In this document: piece by piece, positions 53,048 to 63,631 of the stretch
How positions within the stretch are numbered: position 1 is the first letter of the stretch
Layout of the letters: the number at the start of each line of letters is the position of its first letter
Assembly (NCBI GenBank): GCA_900758375.1
Contig: CAAERJ010000009.1
Span: 1 to 64,000, forward strand
DNA: 64,000 nt
Origin: an uncultured Collinsella sp.
GTDB taxonomy: Bacteria > Actinomycetota > Coriobacteriia > Coriobacteriales > Coriobacteriaceae
Reading direction: 5' to 3'
Made by a program: the position numbers and the translations under genes
The notes under the pieces: model-generated
The model's input: only the letters and a program-made list of their open reading frames with translations
The model's database searches: none
What the model was told of the DNA's origin: nothing

Positions 53048-53080
53048 GGGTAGTCGTTTAAGAATGTCCCCAACGACTAC
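53048..53080. repeat. GGTAGTCGTT palindrome, GGGGAC family
   Basis: GGTAGTCGTT and AACGACTACC are inverted around TAAGAATGTCCCC. It is a diverged copy of the family at 1-180 and 22409. Confidence 0.65.
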
Positions 53081-53134
53081 CCCAAAAGGAGCGTCCCCAA
53101 GTGCCAGCTTTGGCAACGACGCTGGTAGAAAAAC

Positions 53135-53282
53135 GTCAGCGAAAACCCGCCAGAGCGAGCAAGGTGCCTTGAAGCGAGGCGGCATTGACCTTTTGGTCAT
53201 GCCGTCGAAGCTGAAAGGCAGATTGCCGCTCTGGCGGGTTTGCAGCGTCGGCCGGTTACGGCGTTTGGTAAAACGCCGTAAC
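53135..53282 (+). repeat. 148-bp structured element, copy 3
   Basis: The element starts GTCAGCGAAAACCCGCCAG and ends with the hairpin GTTACGGCG-TTTGGTAAAA-CGCCGTAAC, directly touching the stop of the DAHP synthase gene. The main stem is AACCCGCCAGAGCG / CGCTCTGGCGGGTT, where copies 1 and 2 have AACGCCCC… and AGCGCCCC…; pairing is kept in each. Inner hairpin TGACCTTTTGGTCA is shared with copy 1. Confidence 0.87.
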
Positions 53283-54314
53283 CTACACCCGCTCCGCGAT
53301 CTCGTGGATGAGGTAGTCGGTCTTTTCCCAGCCCAGGCACGGGTCGGTGATGGACTTGCCAAAGACGCCGCCGTCGACAGGCTGGTTGCCGTCCTCCAGG
53401 TAGGACTCGATCATAAAGCCCTTGACCAGCTTGGAGATGGACTCGTTACGGCGGCAGCTGTCGAGCACCTCTTTGCAAATGCGGTACTGCTCCAGCGGGC
53501 GCTTGCCCGAGTTGTCGTGGTTGCAGTCGATGACCGCTGCCGGATTGGCATAGCCGGCATGCTCGGTATAGCGCTCGGCCAGGCGCTCGAGGTGCTCGTA
53601 GTGGTAGTTGGGGTAGGTACGACCGTCGAGACCGATGTAGCCACGCATGACGGCGTGTGCGAGCGGATTGCCATCGCACTCAACCTCCCAGTTACGGAAG
53701 ATGAAGCTCTGGTGCGCCTGCGCGGCGTAAATGGAGTTGAGCATGACGGTGGTAGAGCCGGCAGTGGGATTCTTCATGCCGACGGGTACCGAAATGCCGC
53801 TCGACACCAGGCGATGCTCCTGGTTCTCGACCGAGCGCGCGCCCACGGCGACGTAGCTCAGCAGGTCGACGAGATACTGGTAGTTGGAGGGGTAGAGCAT
53901 CTCGTCGGCGGTGAAGAAGCCGGTCTCCTCGATTACGCGCAGGTGCATGTGGCGGATGGCCTTAACGCCTTCGAGCAGGTCATCGGGCGCCTCGGGGTCG
54001 GGGTTGTGCAGCAGACCCTTGTAGCCGGTGCCCTTGGTACGCGGCTTGTTGGTGTAGACGCGCGGGATAATGATGAGTTTGTCCTTGACCTCTTCGGCGA
54101 CCTTGGCCAGGCGGTTCATGTACTCGAGGACCGAGTCCTCGCGGTCGGCAGAGCACGGGCCGATGATGAGTACCTTGCGTGTGTCCTCGCCGGTAAAGAC
54201 CTTGGCGACCTCGGCGTCGAATGCCTGCTTTTTGGCGGTAAGCTCGGCAGAAAGCGGCATTTCCTCGCGGATCTCCATGGGGATCGGCAGCCTGCGTTTG
54301 AAATCCATGGCCAT
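53283..54314 (-). CDS. aroG: 3-deoxy-7-phosphoheptulonate (DAHP) synthase, class I
   Basis: The 343-aa enzyme condenses phosphoenolpyruvate with erythrose-4-phosphate, the first step to aromatic amino acids. Class I AroG/F/H motifs are present: VLIIGPCSADRED (about residues 48-60), PRVYTNKPRTKGTGYKGL (about 84-101), GARSVENQEHR, GMKNPTAGS and IDCNHDNSGK. Feedback type (Phe, Tyr or Trp) is not decided. AGGAGGCCCTGC precedes the ATG. It stands alone; a structured element abuts its stop. Confidence 0.94.
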   Translation of the reverse strand: MAMDFKRRLPIPMEIREEMPLSAELTAKKQAFDAEVAKVFTGEDTRKVLIIGPCSADREDSVLEYMNRLAKVAEEVKDKLIIIPRVYTNKPRTKGTGYKGLLHNPDPEAPDDLLEGVKAIRHMHLRVIEETGFFTADEMLYPSNYQYLVDLLSYVAVGARSVENQEHRLVSSGISVPVGMKNPTAGSTTVMLNSIYAAQAHQSFIFRNWEVECDGNPLAHAVMRGYIGLDGRTYPNYHYEHLERLAERYTEHAGYANPAAVIDCNHDNSGKRPLEQYRICKEVLDSCRRNESISKLVKGFMIESYLEDGNQPVDGGVFGKSITDPCLGWEKTDYLIHEIAERV

Positions 54315-54407
54315 GCAGGGCCTCCTGAATCAAATAAGTCAAAGCGTGAATTGTCGAATGCACGGCATTATCCGCTGTCGCACGCTAAAGTGCAAGCCCT
54401 TGTCGCC

Positions 54408-54463
54408 CCGAAACCTACCAAAAAGGGACAGGTTTATTTTGGCAGGTTTTATCTGGGCAAACG
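54408..54463 (-). repeat. GCCCAGATAAA repeat, copy 3
   Basis: This is a reverse copy of the element at 51266: ACCTACCAAAAAGGGAC, then AGGTTTATTTTGGCAGGTTT, then TATCTGGGC. It lies about 95 bp upstream of the DAHP synthase start. The 54315-54618 gap has no other feature apart from the terminator at 54551. Confidence 0.65.
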
Positions 54464-54550
54464 TCAGCTGGTTCTGGAATGGAATGATGCCACGTGGCTT
54501 GGGAGAGGCCGTCGATCGAGTTCCAGGGGAGGTGGTTCGAGGGCCGCAGA

Positions 54551-54592
54551 ACAAAATACGGGGGCGCAGGTTGTCCTGCGCCCCCGTTTTTG
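54551..54592. terminator. Terminator of the marR-ABC operon
   Basis: ACGGGGGCGCAGG pairs with CCTGCGCCCCCGT. T-rich tracts flank it on both strands (TATTTTG on the minus side). Confidence 0.85.
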
Positions 54593-54618
54593 GGTATTGC
54601 GGTTGTTTGGCGCCGGTT

Positions 54619-56466
54619 TTACGCCGCCTCGTCGAACTGCGAGTTGTACAGGTCGGCGTAGAAGCCGCCCTGGGCGAGCAACTCGTCGTGCGTGCCCTTC
54701 TCGACGATGTCGCCGTCGCGGATTACTAGGATCACGTCGGCGTTGCGGATCGTGGACAGGCGGTGCGCGATGACAAAGCTCGTGCGGCCTTGCATTAGCG
54801 CATCCATGGCACGCTGAATAAGCTCCTCGGTACGAGTGTCAACGTTGGAGGTCGCCTCGTCCAGAATCAGCGCCGGACGGTCGGCCAAAATGGCGCGGGC
54901 GATGGTCACGAGCTGGCGCTGACCCTGCGAGAGGTTGGTACCCTCCTCGTTGATCATAAAGTCGTAGCCGCCGGCGAGCGTATGGATAAAGTGGTCGCAG
55001 CGCGCAGCACGAGCGGCGGCCTCGACCTCGGCATCGCTCGCATCGGGGCGTCCGTAGCGGATGTTCTCGCGGATGGTGCCGTTAAACAGCCAGGTATCCT
55101 GCAGTACCATGGCAAACTCGCCGCGCAGTGCCGCGCGGTCCCAGTCGCGCACGTCGACACCCTCGACGCGCAGCGAACCGCCGTCCACGTCGTAGAAGCG
55201 CTGCAGCAGCTTGATGAGCGTGGTCTTGCCGGCGCCGGTGGGACCGACGATGGCGATGGTCTGGCCGGGCTGTGCCTCGCAGCTAAAGTCGTGGATGATG
55301 GTCTTGTCGGGCGTGTAGCCAAACTTGACATGGTCAAACTCCACGTGGCCGGGGCGCTTCTCGGGAATCTGCGCGTCGGCCTTCTGCTCTTCCTCGGGCG
55401 CGGCCAGGAACTCAAAGACGCGCTCGGTGGCGGCGGCCATCGACTGCATCGTGTTGCTCACGTTGCCCAGCTGCTGCACGGGTTGGGTAAAGTTGCGAAC
55501 GTACTGGATAAAGCTCTGGATGTCGCCGGGCGTGGCATTGCCGGTCAGCGCGAGCTGCGCGCCCACCACGACGACGCCCACGTAGCCCATGTTGCCCACC
55601 AGGCTCATAAGCGGCATCATCAGGCCCGACAGGAACTGCGAGCGCCAGCCGCTAATAAAGAGACGGTCGTTTTGACGGTCGAACTCCTCGATCGAGGCCT
55701 CGGCGCGGTCGAACACCTGGATGACGTTCTGGCCGGCAAAGTCCTCCTCGATAATGCCGTTGACGGTGCCAAGGACTTGCTGTTGCTCGCGGAAGTACGG
55801 CTGCGAGAAGTGAATCATCACGGTCAGGATAATCGCGGCGGCCGGCAGCGTGAGCACGGTGACGCCGGTAAGCGGTAGGCTGATCGAAAGCATCATGACG
55901 AGCACGCCGATAATCTGCGTCACCGACGTGATGAGTTGTGTCACGCTCTGGTTGAGCGACTGACCCAGCGTATCGACGTCGTTGGTGATGCGGCTGAGCA
56001 CGTCGCCCTTGCTGTGTCCGTTAAAGTAGCTCATTGGCACGACGGCGATCTTGGCGGCGATCTCCTTGCGCATGCGATAACAAATCTTTTGCGTGACGCC
56101 GGTCATGAGCCAGCCCTGGATCAGGCTGCAAACAGAGCTTGCCAGATACAGGCAGAGCAAAAAGCCGAGCGTCTTGGCGATCCAGTCAAAGTCAACGTCG
56201 CCGGTGCCGTTGACCTTGGCGACCAGGCCTTCGAACAGCTTGGTCGTAACCTGGCCGAGCACCTTGGGTCCCACAATGTTAAAGATGACCGAGCACACGG
56301 CAAAGGCGACGGCGGCAAACACGGCAATCTTGTGCTGGCCGATATAGCCGAGCAGCTGCCTCATGGTGCCCTTAAAGTCCTTGGCCTTTTCGCCGCGACG
56401 CATGCGGCCCATGGGACCACGCTGACGGGTGGGCTTGGGAATCTGAGTCTTGGTCTCGTCTGCCAT
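54619..56466 (-). CDS. ABC exporter half-transporter, catalytic subunit
   Basis: The 615-aa protein has a six-helix type IV exporter domain (about 35-345) and an ATPase domain with Walker A GPTGAGKTT (about 415), signature LSQGQRQ (about 520), Walker B LILDEATSNVD with the catalytic glutamate, and the switch histidine in IAHRLST. It overlaps the stop of the upstream ABC gene by one base and surely forms a heterodimer with that protein. Drugs, lipids or peptides are possible cargo. The MarR regulator is first in the operon. Confidence 0.92.
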   Translation of the reverse strand: MADETKTQIPKPTRQRGPMGRMRRGEKAKDFKGTMRQLLGYIGQHKIAVFAAVAFAVCSVIFNIVGPKVLGQVTTKLFEGLVAKVNGTGDVDFDWIAKTLGFLLCLYLASSVCSLIQGWLMTGVTQKICYRMRKEIAAKIAVVPMSYFNGHSKGDVLSRITNDVDTLGQSLNQSVTQLITSVTQIIGVLVMMLSISLPLTGVTVLTLPAAAIILTVMIHFSQPYFREQQQVLGTVNGIIEEDFAGQNVIQVFDRAEASIEEFDRQNDRLFISGWRSQFLSGLMMPLMSLVGNMGYVGVVVVGAQLALTGNATPGDIQSFIQYVRNFTQPVQQLGNVSNTMQSMAAATERVFEFLAAPEEEQKADAQIPEKRPGHVEFDHVKFGYTPDKTIIHDFSCEAQPGQTIAIVGPTGAGKTTLIKLLQRFYDVDGGSLRVEGVDVRDWDRAALRGEFAMVLQDTWLFNGTIRENIRYGRPDASDAEVEAAARAARCDHFIHTLAGGYDFMINEEGTNLSQGQRQLVTIARAILADRPALILDEATSNVDTRTEELIQRAMDALMQGRTSFVIAHRLSTIRNADVILVIRDGDIVEKGTHDELLAQGGFYADLYNSQFDEAA

Positions 56467-58832
56467 CAGCGCTCGCCTCCTTCCATGACGGCTGCAATTT
56501 CTTCTTGGGTAAGCCCCAGCTCCTCGGCGGAAAGCTGCGACTGTGCGATCTCCAGGTACGCCGGGCAGCTGCGCAGCAGCTCCTCGTGCGTGCCGGTGCC
56601 CACTACGTGGCCGTCGTCGAGCACGATGATTTGATCGGCGTGCATGATGGTCGCGATGCGCTGGGCCACGACCACGAGTGCGGCGTCGGTAACGTTTTTG
56701 GCCAGCTCTTCGCGCAGACGCGCGTCGGTCTTGTAGTCGAGGGCGCTAAACGAGTCATCGAACACCACGACCTCGGGCTTTTTGGCCAACGCGCGGGCGA
56801 TGGCCAGACGCTGGCGCTGACCGCCCGAAACATTGGAACCGCCCTGGCTGATGGGGGAGTCGTAGCCGCCCTCGCGCTCGGCGATAAAGTCCTCGGCCTG
56901 GGCGATGCGTGCCGCCCGGTGCATGTCATCATCGCTCACCATGTCGCCGGCAAACTTGAGGTTGCTCTCGACGGTGCCCGAGAACAGGCGACCCTGCTGC
57001 GGGATGTAACCAATGCGGCGGCGAAGCTCGGAAAGGGTCATGTCGCGCACGTCGATGCCGTCGAGCGAAATGCTGCCGCCCGTGACGTCGTATAAGCGCG
57101 GGATCAGCTGCACGAGCGTAGATTTGCCCGAGCCCGTGGAGCCAATGATGCCGAGCATCTGACCGGCATGCGTGGTGAAGTTCACGCCGCTGATGACATC
57201 GGCGCGGGCATCGGGATACTGGAAGCTCACGTCGCGGAAGCACAGCTCACCGCGCGGCGCGCTGGTCGCAGGCAGTTTGGGCGAGGCAGGGTCGTTGATG
57301 CTCGTGGGGCAAGTGATGACCTCTTCTACGCGCTCGGCTGCGACCTCGGCGCGGGGCAGGATGACCGAAACCATGGTGAGGATCATAAACGCCATGACGA
57401 TCTGCATGGTGTAGGAGATAAACGCCATCATGTTGCCGACCTGCATCACGCCGTCGGACACGCCCTGCGCGCCAAACCAGACGATAAGCACGGTGATGCA
57501 ATTCATGACCAGCATCATGAGCGGCATCATAAAGCTCATGGCGCGGTTGGTGTAGAGCTGCGTGGTCATCAGGTCGAGCGAAGCCTTGTCAAAACGCTCG
57601 AGCTCATGCTCCTCGCGGTTGAACGAGCGGATGGGCATAAGGCCGTCGAGCAGTTCGCGGGCGGTAAGGTTCACGCGGTCCACAAAGCCCTGCATCTTTT
57701 TGAACTTGGGCATGGTGAGGCCCATGAGCACGCCGACGACGGCAGAGACCGCGATGATGGCCACGGCGATGGTCCACTCCAGGCCGGTGTGGTTGGCCAG
57801 GACGCGCATGACGGCGACGATGCCCATGACGGGGGCCATCAGGCACATGCGGATAAACAGGGTTGCGGCCATCTGAATCTGCTGAATGTCGTTGGTGCAG
57901 CGAGTGATGAGCGAGGCCTGACTAAACTTGCCCACCTCGGCCGGCGAGAAGTGCATAACCTTGTTGAAGGTTTCGCGGCGCAGGTCGCGGGCAATGGAGC
58001 AGGCGGTGCGCGAAGCCACGGCGCCGGTCAGGATGGTGGCGACCAGCGACACCAGACACAGACCAAACATCGTGGTCGCCATGCGGCCCAGGTAGGCGTT
58101 CTGCACGTCGGCGGGGTCGATGCCCTGCGCCTTGTACTCATCCTGCACATAGCTCACGGCGCGCTGAGTGACGATGGAGCCTGACATGGAGCCCATTTTG
58201 TCCGCCATATCGTTGGCGCCCTCGACGAGCTTGCCCTGGTCGATTAGGCCGCCTTCAACGCCTAGACGCAGGCCCTTCATGGTGATTTTACCGCCGTCGG
58301 CATCAATCTGCTTTTGCATGTTCTGCGCCGCTGCGGCCTTCTGCTGCATCTCGGCGAGCTGCTCGGGCGTCATCGCCGCCATCTGCTCGGGGGTGGGCAT
58401 GGCCTGAGCGGCGTCGCTGTCTTTCTCGCCGGACGTGCCAGTCATGTCGCCCATGGAGTTGGCGTCGATGCCCTGGTTGAGCGAAAGGACGACAGTCTCG
58501 GGCAGGCTCATAATGTCGGCAATCTTGCCTCCATCGGCACGCTCTTCCTCGGTGCCCTTGTAAGTTCGAATACCGTTTTTGTCAGCCTTGCTAAACACGG
58601 CCTCCACAGCTTTGGCGTCCTTGGTGCTCATAAAGAGTTCGAGGTCGTCGAGCGATTCGGCGCGAATGGTGTCGGGCACGGGCGAGGCGATGCCGCCTTG
58701 CTGCACGCCCACGTCGACGATGTCGCTCATATAGGTAGGCAGCGCCAGATCGGCGTTGCAGCTGATTACGATAAGTACGATCGCTGCGAACAGTGCCAGG
58801 ACATGCTTTTTAAAGAGCTTGAGAATCCTCAC
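56466..58832 (-). CDS. ABC exporter half-transporter with large external insertion and degenerate site
   Basis: The 788-aa subunit has one helix at 10-30, then about 200 residues rich in Ala, Met, Gln and Asp (about 35-250) before the remaining five helices; this insertion should lie outside the cell. The ATPase has Walker A GSTGSGKST (about 585), signature VSGGQRQ and a Walker B that reads VVFDDSFSALD, with D in place of the catalytic E, and Q for the switch histidine in VAQRIAT. So it is the non-catalytic partner, as in BmrC/D-type pairs. The start is GTG 58832 overlapping the marR stop, with AAGGAGAGATGCC upstream. Confidence 0.9.
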   Translation of the reverse strand: MRILKLFKKHVLALFAAIVLIVISCNADLALPTYMSDIVDVGVQQGGIASPVPDTIRAESLDDLELFMSTKDAKAVEAVFSKADKNGIRTYKGTEEERADGGKIADIMSLPETVVLSLNQGIDANSMGDMTGTSGEKDSDAAQAMPTPEQMAAMTPEQLAEMQQKAAAAQNMQKQIDADGGKITMKGLRLGVEGGLIDQGKLVEGANDMADKMGSMSGSIVTQRAVSYVQDEYKAQGIDPADVQNAYLGRMATTMFGLCLVSLVATILTGAVASRTACSIARDLRRETFNKVMHFSPAEVGKFSQASLITRCTNDIQQIQMAATLFIRMCLMAPVMGIVAVMRVLANHTGLEWTIAVAIIAVSAVVGVLMGLTMPKFKKMQGFVDRVNLTARELLDGLMPIRSFNREEHELERFDKASLDLMTTQLYTNRAMSFMMPLMMLVMNCITVLIVWFGAQGVSDGVMQVGNMMAFISYTMQIVMAFMILTMVSVILPRAEVAAERVEEVITCPTSINDPASPKLPATSAPRGELCFRDVSFQYPDARADVISGVNFTTHAGQMLGIIGSTGSGKSTLVQLIPRLYDVTGGSISLDGIDVRDMTLSELRRRIGYIPQQGRLFSGTVESNLKFAGDMVSDDDMHRAARIAQAEDFIAEREGGYDSPISQGGSNVSGGQRQRLAIARALAKKPEVVVFDDSFSALDYKTDARLREELAKNVTDAALVVVAQRIATIMHADQIIVLDDGHVVGTGTHEELLRSCPAYLEIAQSQLSAEELGLTQEEIAAVMEGGER

Positions 58833-59278
58833 TCGGCATCTCTCCTTTCTTGATTGCGGTCGATAATTTCGTTGGCACGTCTTAGAAGGCGCACCATCTC
58901 TTGGGTATCTGTTTCGCCGAGCTGCTCGAGGAAAGCCGCGGTGCGCTCCTCGAATTCCCGGCGTTTGATTTCGAGATCCTGGAATCCCTTGTCGGTCACT
59001 ATGACGTGTACGCGACGACGGTCGGTCTTTGAGTGCTCACGCTCAACCCAGCCCTTGGCTTCGAGAGCGCGTAGGATATTGGCAATGCGGGCGTTCGAGA
59101 CCCAGGCGCGATCAGCGAGTTCGCTCGGCGTGAGCGAACCGCCAGCGAGCATAAGGGCGCGCATGACAGCCATCTCGCCGCCGAGGGCTTTGTCCGCAAA
59201 GCGCGAAATGCGCTGATGCATGCTGCCGAACTCGGTAAGGAGCTGACGCCCAAGTTCACGGAAATCGGTATCTTCCAC
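58829..59278 (-). CDS. MarR-family regulator
   Basis: The 149-aa winged-helix repressor has the MarR core: LTPSELADRAWVSNARIANILRALEAKGWVER (described by parts, about residues 48-80) and the wing KTDRRRVHVIVTDKG. It is first in an operon with two ABC half-transporter genes, joined by a GTGA overlap, so it likely represses them until a toxic ligand binds. The start is GTG 59278 after TAGGGG. Inverted copies of TTTTCGGTGNAAGAT lie at its own start and at about 59303, a candidate operator. Confidence 0.9.
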   Translation of the reverse strand: MEDTDFRELGRQLLTEFGSMHQRISRFADKALGGEMAVMRALMLAGGSLTPSELADRAWVSNARIANILRALEAKGWVEREHSKTDRRRVHVIVTDKGFQDLEIKRREFEERTAAFLEQLGETDTQEMVRLLRRANEIIDRNQERRDAE

Positions 59279-59325
59279 CGAAAACCCCTAACACTAGAAA
59301 CTATTTTCGGTGAAAGATGATACCC
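59265..59325. promoter_or_regulatory. Candidate MarR operator
   Basis: ATCTTCCACCGAAAA (59265-59285, in part) and TTTTCGGTGAAAGAT (59304-59318) are inverted around ACTAGAAACTA. They overlap the start of the marR-ABC operon. Confidence 0.5.
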
Positions 59326-59827
59326 CCGCACGCGCACCCTATACGGTAGATTTTGGGACATGCCTAGAAAACAACCTTTAGGCGACCTCCGTACACCGTC
59401 GGTATCAGCAAAGTTAGGGGTAGATCTCTGAGCACGTCCTAAAGCCCACTCAGAGGCACTTTACCCTGCTAAAGCTGGCATAACAGCTAGAGTGAACGTC
59501 GTACAAAGGCAAGGAAAAAACTAAACAAATCGGTGAACGGTAGTTGTTCACGCTCGCATTTCCTGCGGGTTTGTAAAAAACGCCCTTATGATATAAAAAA
59601 AGAAACATATAACAGCCCAGATGGAGAGGGTCGCTATGTTATCCTTCTCAAACGGGTGAAATCTTGGGTTTTGGGTTGCAGTTCCAAGGTGGACAAACGT
59701 TTTTCCCTGCACCAACGTGTGGTGAAGAACGGAAGAAGCCGGTAGTGCAAGCCGAAAATTCAAGAATTCAATAAGCAGCGGTGTGAGAGAGCGCCGCATT
59801 ACACGTAACTAGGAGCGTGGTTACACA
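59326..59827. other. Leader region before pyruvate formate-lyase
   Basis: No gene is convincing in these 500 bp. There is a single CGGTGAACGGTAG (59531) and an A-rich promoter-like stretch at 59575-59615. The long distance suggests a regulated leader. Confidence 0.35.
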
Positions 59828-61879
<2,052 letters not shown>

Positions 61880-61882
61880 CTA

Positions 61883-61940
61883 TTGTTAGTGCTATACTAA
61901 CAATAACGATTACTGATTAGTGCGCCGGTTTCGGCCGGCG
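61883..61940 (+). promoter_or_regulatory. Two hairpins between pflB and grcA
   Basis: TATTGTTAGT / ACTAACAATA (61884-61908) and GCGCCGG / CCGGCGC (61922-61940) fill the intercistronic gap. Neither has a U tract. They may be RNA-processing or stability signals that set the ratio of the two chains. Confidence 0.55.
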
Positions 61941-61964
61941 CCTATTAATCGAAGGAGACACATT

Positions 61965-62216
61965 ATGAAGGTTTCTGAAGTTTCCGAGACTCAGGCCGAT
62001 AACCTGGTCCACATGCTCGACGCTTACGCCGAGAAGGGTGGCCACCACCTGAACATCAACGTCTTCAACCGTGAGACGCTGCTCGACGCTCAGGCTCACC
62101 CCGAGAAGTACCCGCAGCTGACCATCCGCGTTTCCGGCTATGCCGTGAACTTCCACACGCTCACCAAGGAGCAGCAGGACGAGGTCATTGCGCGTACCTT
62201 CCACGACAAGTTCTAA
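61965..62216 (+). CDS. grcA: Stand-alone glycyl-radical domain of pyruvate formate-lyase
   Basis: The 83-aa protein carries the C-terminal PFL domain: LNINVFNRETLLDAQAHPEK, then QLTIRVSGYAVNFHTLTKEQ with the predicted radical glycine G58. It begins where the pflB body ends in sequence alignment. E. coli GrcA (YfiD) is a longer repair version for oxygen-cut PFL; here the body gene has no radical domain of its own, so this chain should be needed for any activity. GAAGGAGACACATT is a strong ribosome site. The transcript ends at the palindrome at 62240. Confidence 0.93.
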   Translation: MKVSEVSETQADNLVHMLDAYAEKGGHHLNINVFNRETLLDAQAHPEKYPQLTIRVSGYAVNFHTLTKEQQDEVIARTFHDKF

Positions 62217-62239
62217 AGGGATTTAACTCCCGCAGGATC

Positions 62240-62368
62240 GCCGGGGCTGTTTGGGCTACCTCCCAAAACGTCCTCGGACATGCAAGAAACCCTCGCTGCG
62301 CACTTCGTGCGGCGAGGGCTTCTTGCGTCCTGCGGAATATTTTGGGAGGTAGCCCAAGCAGCCCCGGC
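62240..62368. repeat. 29-bp-arm palindrome with conserved terminator core, copy 2
   Basis: Arms 62240-62268 and 62340-62368 are complementary at 28 of 29 positions, the exception being a G-T pair. The core GTCCTCGGACATGCAAG, AAACCCTCGCTGCGCACTTC and GTGCGGCGAGGGCTTCTTGC matches the copy at 30149-30273 closely, while the arms do not. It sits right after grcA. Confidence 0.9.
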
Positions 62369-62481
62369 GGGGTCCTGTGTAGTCACCCTTTAGGCGAAAC
62401 TCTCCTAATTATTTGGATGAGTCGTTTACTTACTTGTACTGTTACCGTCTTCCCGCTGTTGTTGGGGTATGCTTTGTTCGT

Positions 62482-62501
62482 ATGTAAACGTATGACATGT
62501 T
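62482..62501. promoter_or_regulatory. Candidate operator before lacI5
   Basis: ATGTAAACGTATGACATG resembles the GAAAACGTTTGACATATG sites at 63632 and 63650. Confidence 0.5.
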
Positions 62502-62517
62502 GATGGGGGAGGGTGCT

Positions 62518-63528
62518 ATGGCTCGCGAGGGCGCTCGTTCTAAGGATTCTGCTAAGCCTGGCATCAAGGAAGTTGCAGCGGTGGCGGGGGTTTCGCCCAC
62601 TACGGTATCTCGCGTGCTTAATAATCGCGGCTATATTAGCCAAGAAACCCGCGATAAGGTCCATGCCGCGATGGAGCGCATCAACTATACGCCCAACGAT
62701 ATCGCCCGTGCCATGCTCAACGGTCGCCTGAACCTTATCGGCATGATCGTTCCCTTTGTGAGCAGCCCGTTCCATGCTCAGGTTGTGCAGGCGGTCGAGC
62801 GCACGTTGGCGGAAAACGGTTTTAAGATGTTGCTGTGCAATAGCGCCAATCAACCTGATCTTGAGCGTTCTTATATCGATATGCTTCGGCGCAATATGGT
62901 TGATGGCGTCATTGTCAACTCGCTTAATATCGGTGCCGAGACGTATGCCGAGATGGGTTTGAGTCTGGTTGGTATCGACTGCGACCTTGGCGAGGCCTCT
63001 GTTCAGATTGCGAGCGACAGCTATAGTATCGGCGAACTTGCCACGCGTCGCCTGATCGATGACGGGTGTTCGCGCATCCTGTGCCTGCGCAGCAATAGCC
63101 GCATGCGCATGCCTGCCAATAAGCGTACCGATGCCTACCTCGATGTTGTTGAGCAGGCCGGTTTGCCCGCGCTTGTCCGTGAGGTCGAGTTCGTTAAGCC
63201 CGACGACGAAAAGAGCGCGGTCGTTGCGAAGATCCTCGATGAGAACCCCGATATTGACGGCATCTTTGCGGGAGACGACACGATGGCGGCTATCTGTCTT
63301 AACGTGATGAAGCAGCGCGGCTTGAGCGCTCCGGGCGATATTAAGGTCGTGGGCGCGGATGGTGCCCGCCGCACTATGACGTTTATGCCTGACTTAACAA
63401 CCGTTCGCCAAGATATCGATCGCATCGGAGAGCTCGCGGCGCAATCCATCATTGCTCTTATTAACGGCGAAAAGCCCGAATCGAATATCAAGCTCCCCGT
63501 TGAACTCATTGAGGGTAAAACCGCATAG
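62518..63528 (+). CDS. LacI-family regulator (fifth)
   Basis: The 336-aa regulator has recognition helix GVSPTTVSRVLN, hinge YTPNDIARAMLNG and a LacI sensor domain. It starts at ATG 62518 after GGGGGAGGG. It differs in type from the four lac/gal LacI proteins. Sites of the form AAACGNTTGACATAT precede the glycoside hydrolase at 63713, and a related ATGTAAACGTATGACATG lies before this gene (62482), so it probably controls both. Confidence 0.9.
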   Translation: MAREGARSKDSAKPGIKEVAAVAGVSPTTVSRVLNNRGYISQETRDKVHAAMERINYTPNDIARAMLNGRLNLIGMIVPFVSSPFHAQVVQAVERTLAENGFKMLLCNSANQPDLERSYIDMLRRNMVDGVIVNSLNIGAETYAEMGLSLVGIDCDLGEASVQIASDSYSIGELATRRLIDDGCSRILCLRSNSRMRMPANKRTDAYLDVVEQAGLPALVREVEFVKPDDEKSAVVAKILDENPDIDGIFAGDDTMAAICLNVMKQRGLSAPGDIKVVGADGARRTMTFMPDLTTVRQDIDRIGELAAQSIIALINGEKPESNIKLPVELIEGKTA

Positions 63529-63568
63529 TTCATCCCGTGCCAAAAGAATTCCTCAAACACCTCTGATG

Positions 63569-63599
63569 ACCGTTCGCCGGCATATGTCAACCGTTTGCC
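63569..63599 (+). promoter_or_regulatory. 21-bp-spaced direct repeat before the glycoside hydrolase
   Basis: ACCGTTCGCC (63569-63578) and ACCGTTTGCC (63590-63599) are exactly 21 bp apart and read towards the gene at 63713. Confidence 0.65.
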
Positions 63600-63631
63600 G
63601 ACGACTGGAACTGCGAAAAGACGTATTGGTG

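Noticed and set aside
52823..53362. 179-aa minus-strand frame across the repeats before the DAHP synthase 3' end
   Set aside because: It is made of the palindrome and the 148-bp element read in frame, repeats the same peptide twice and overlaps the aroG 3' end.
61880..61964. Programmed frameshift joining pflB and the radical domain
   Set aside because: The gap has several stops, no slippery site near the pflB stop, and the second gene has its own AAGGAG and ATG.
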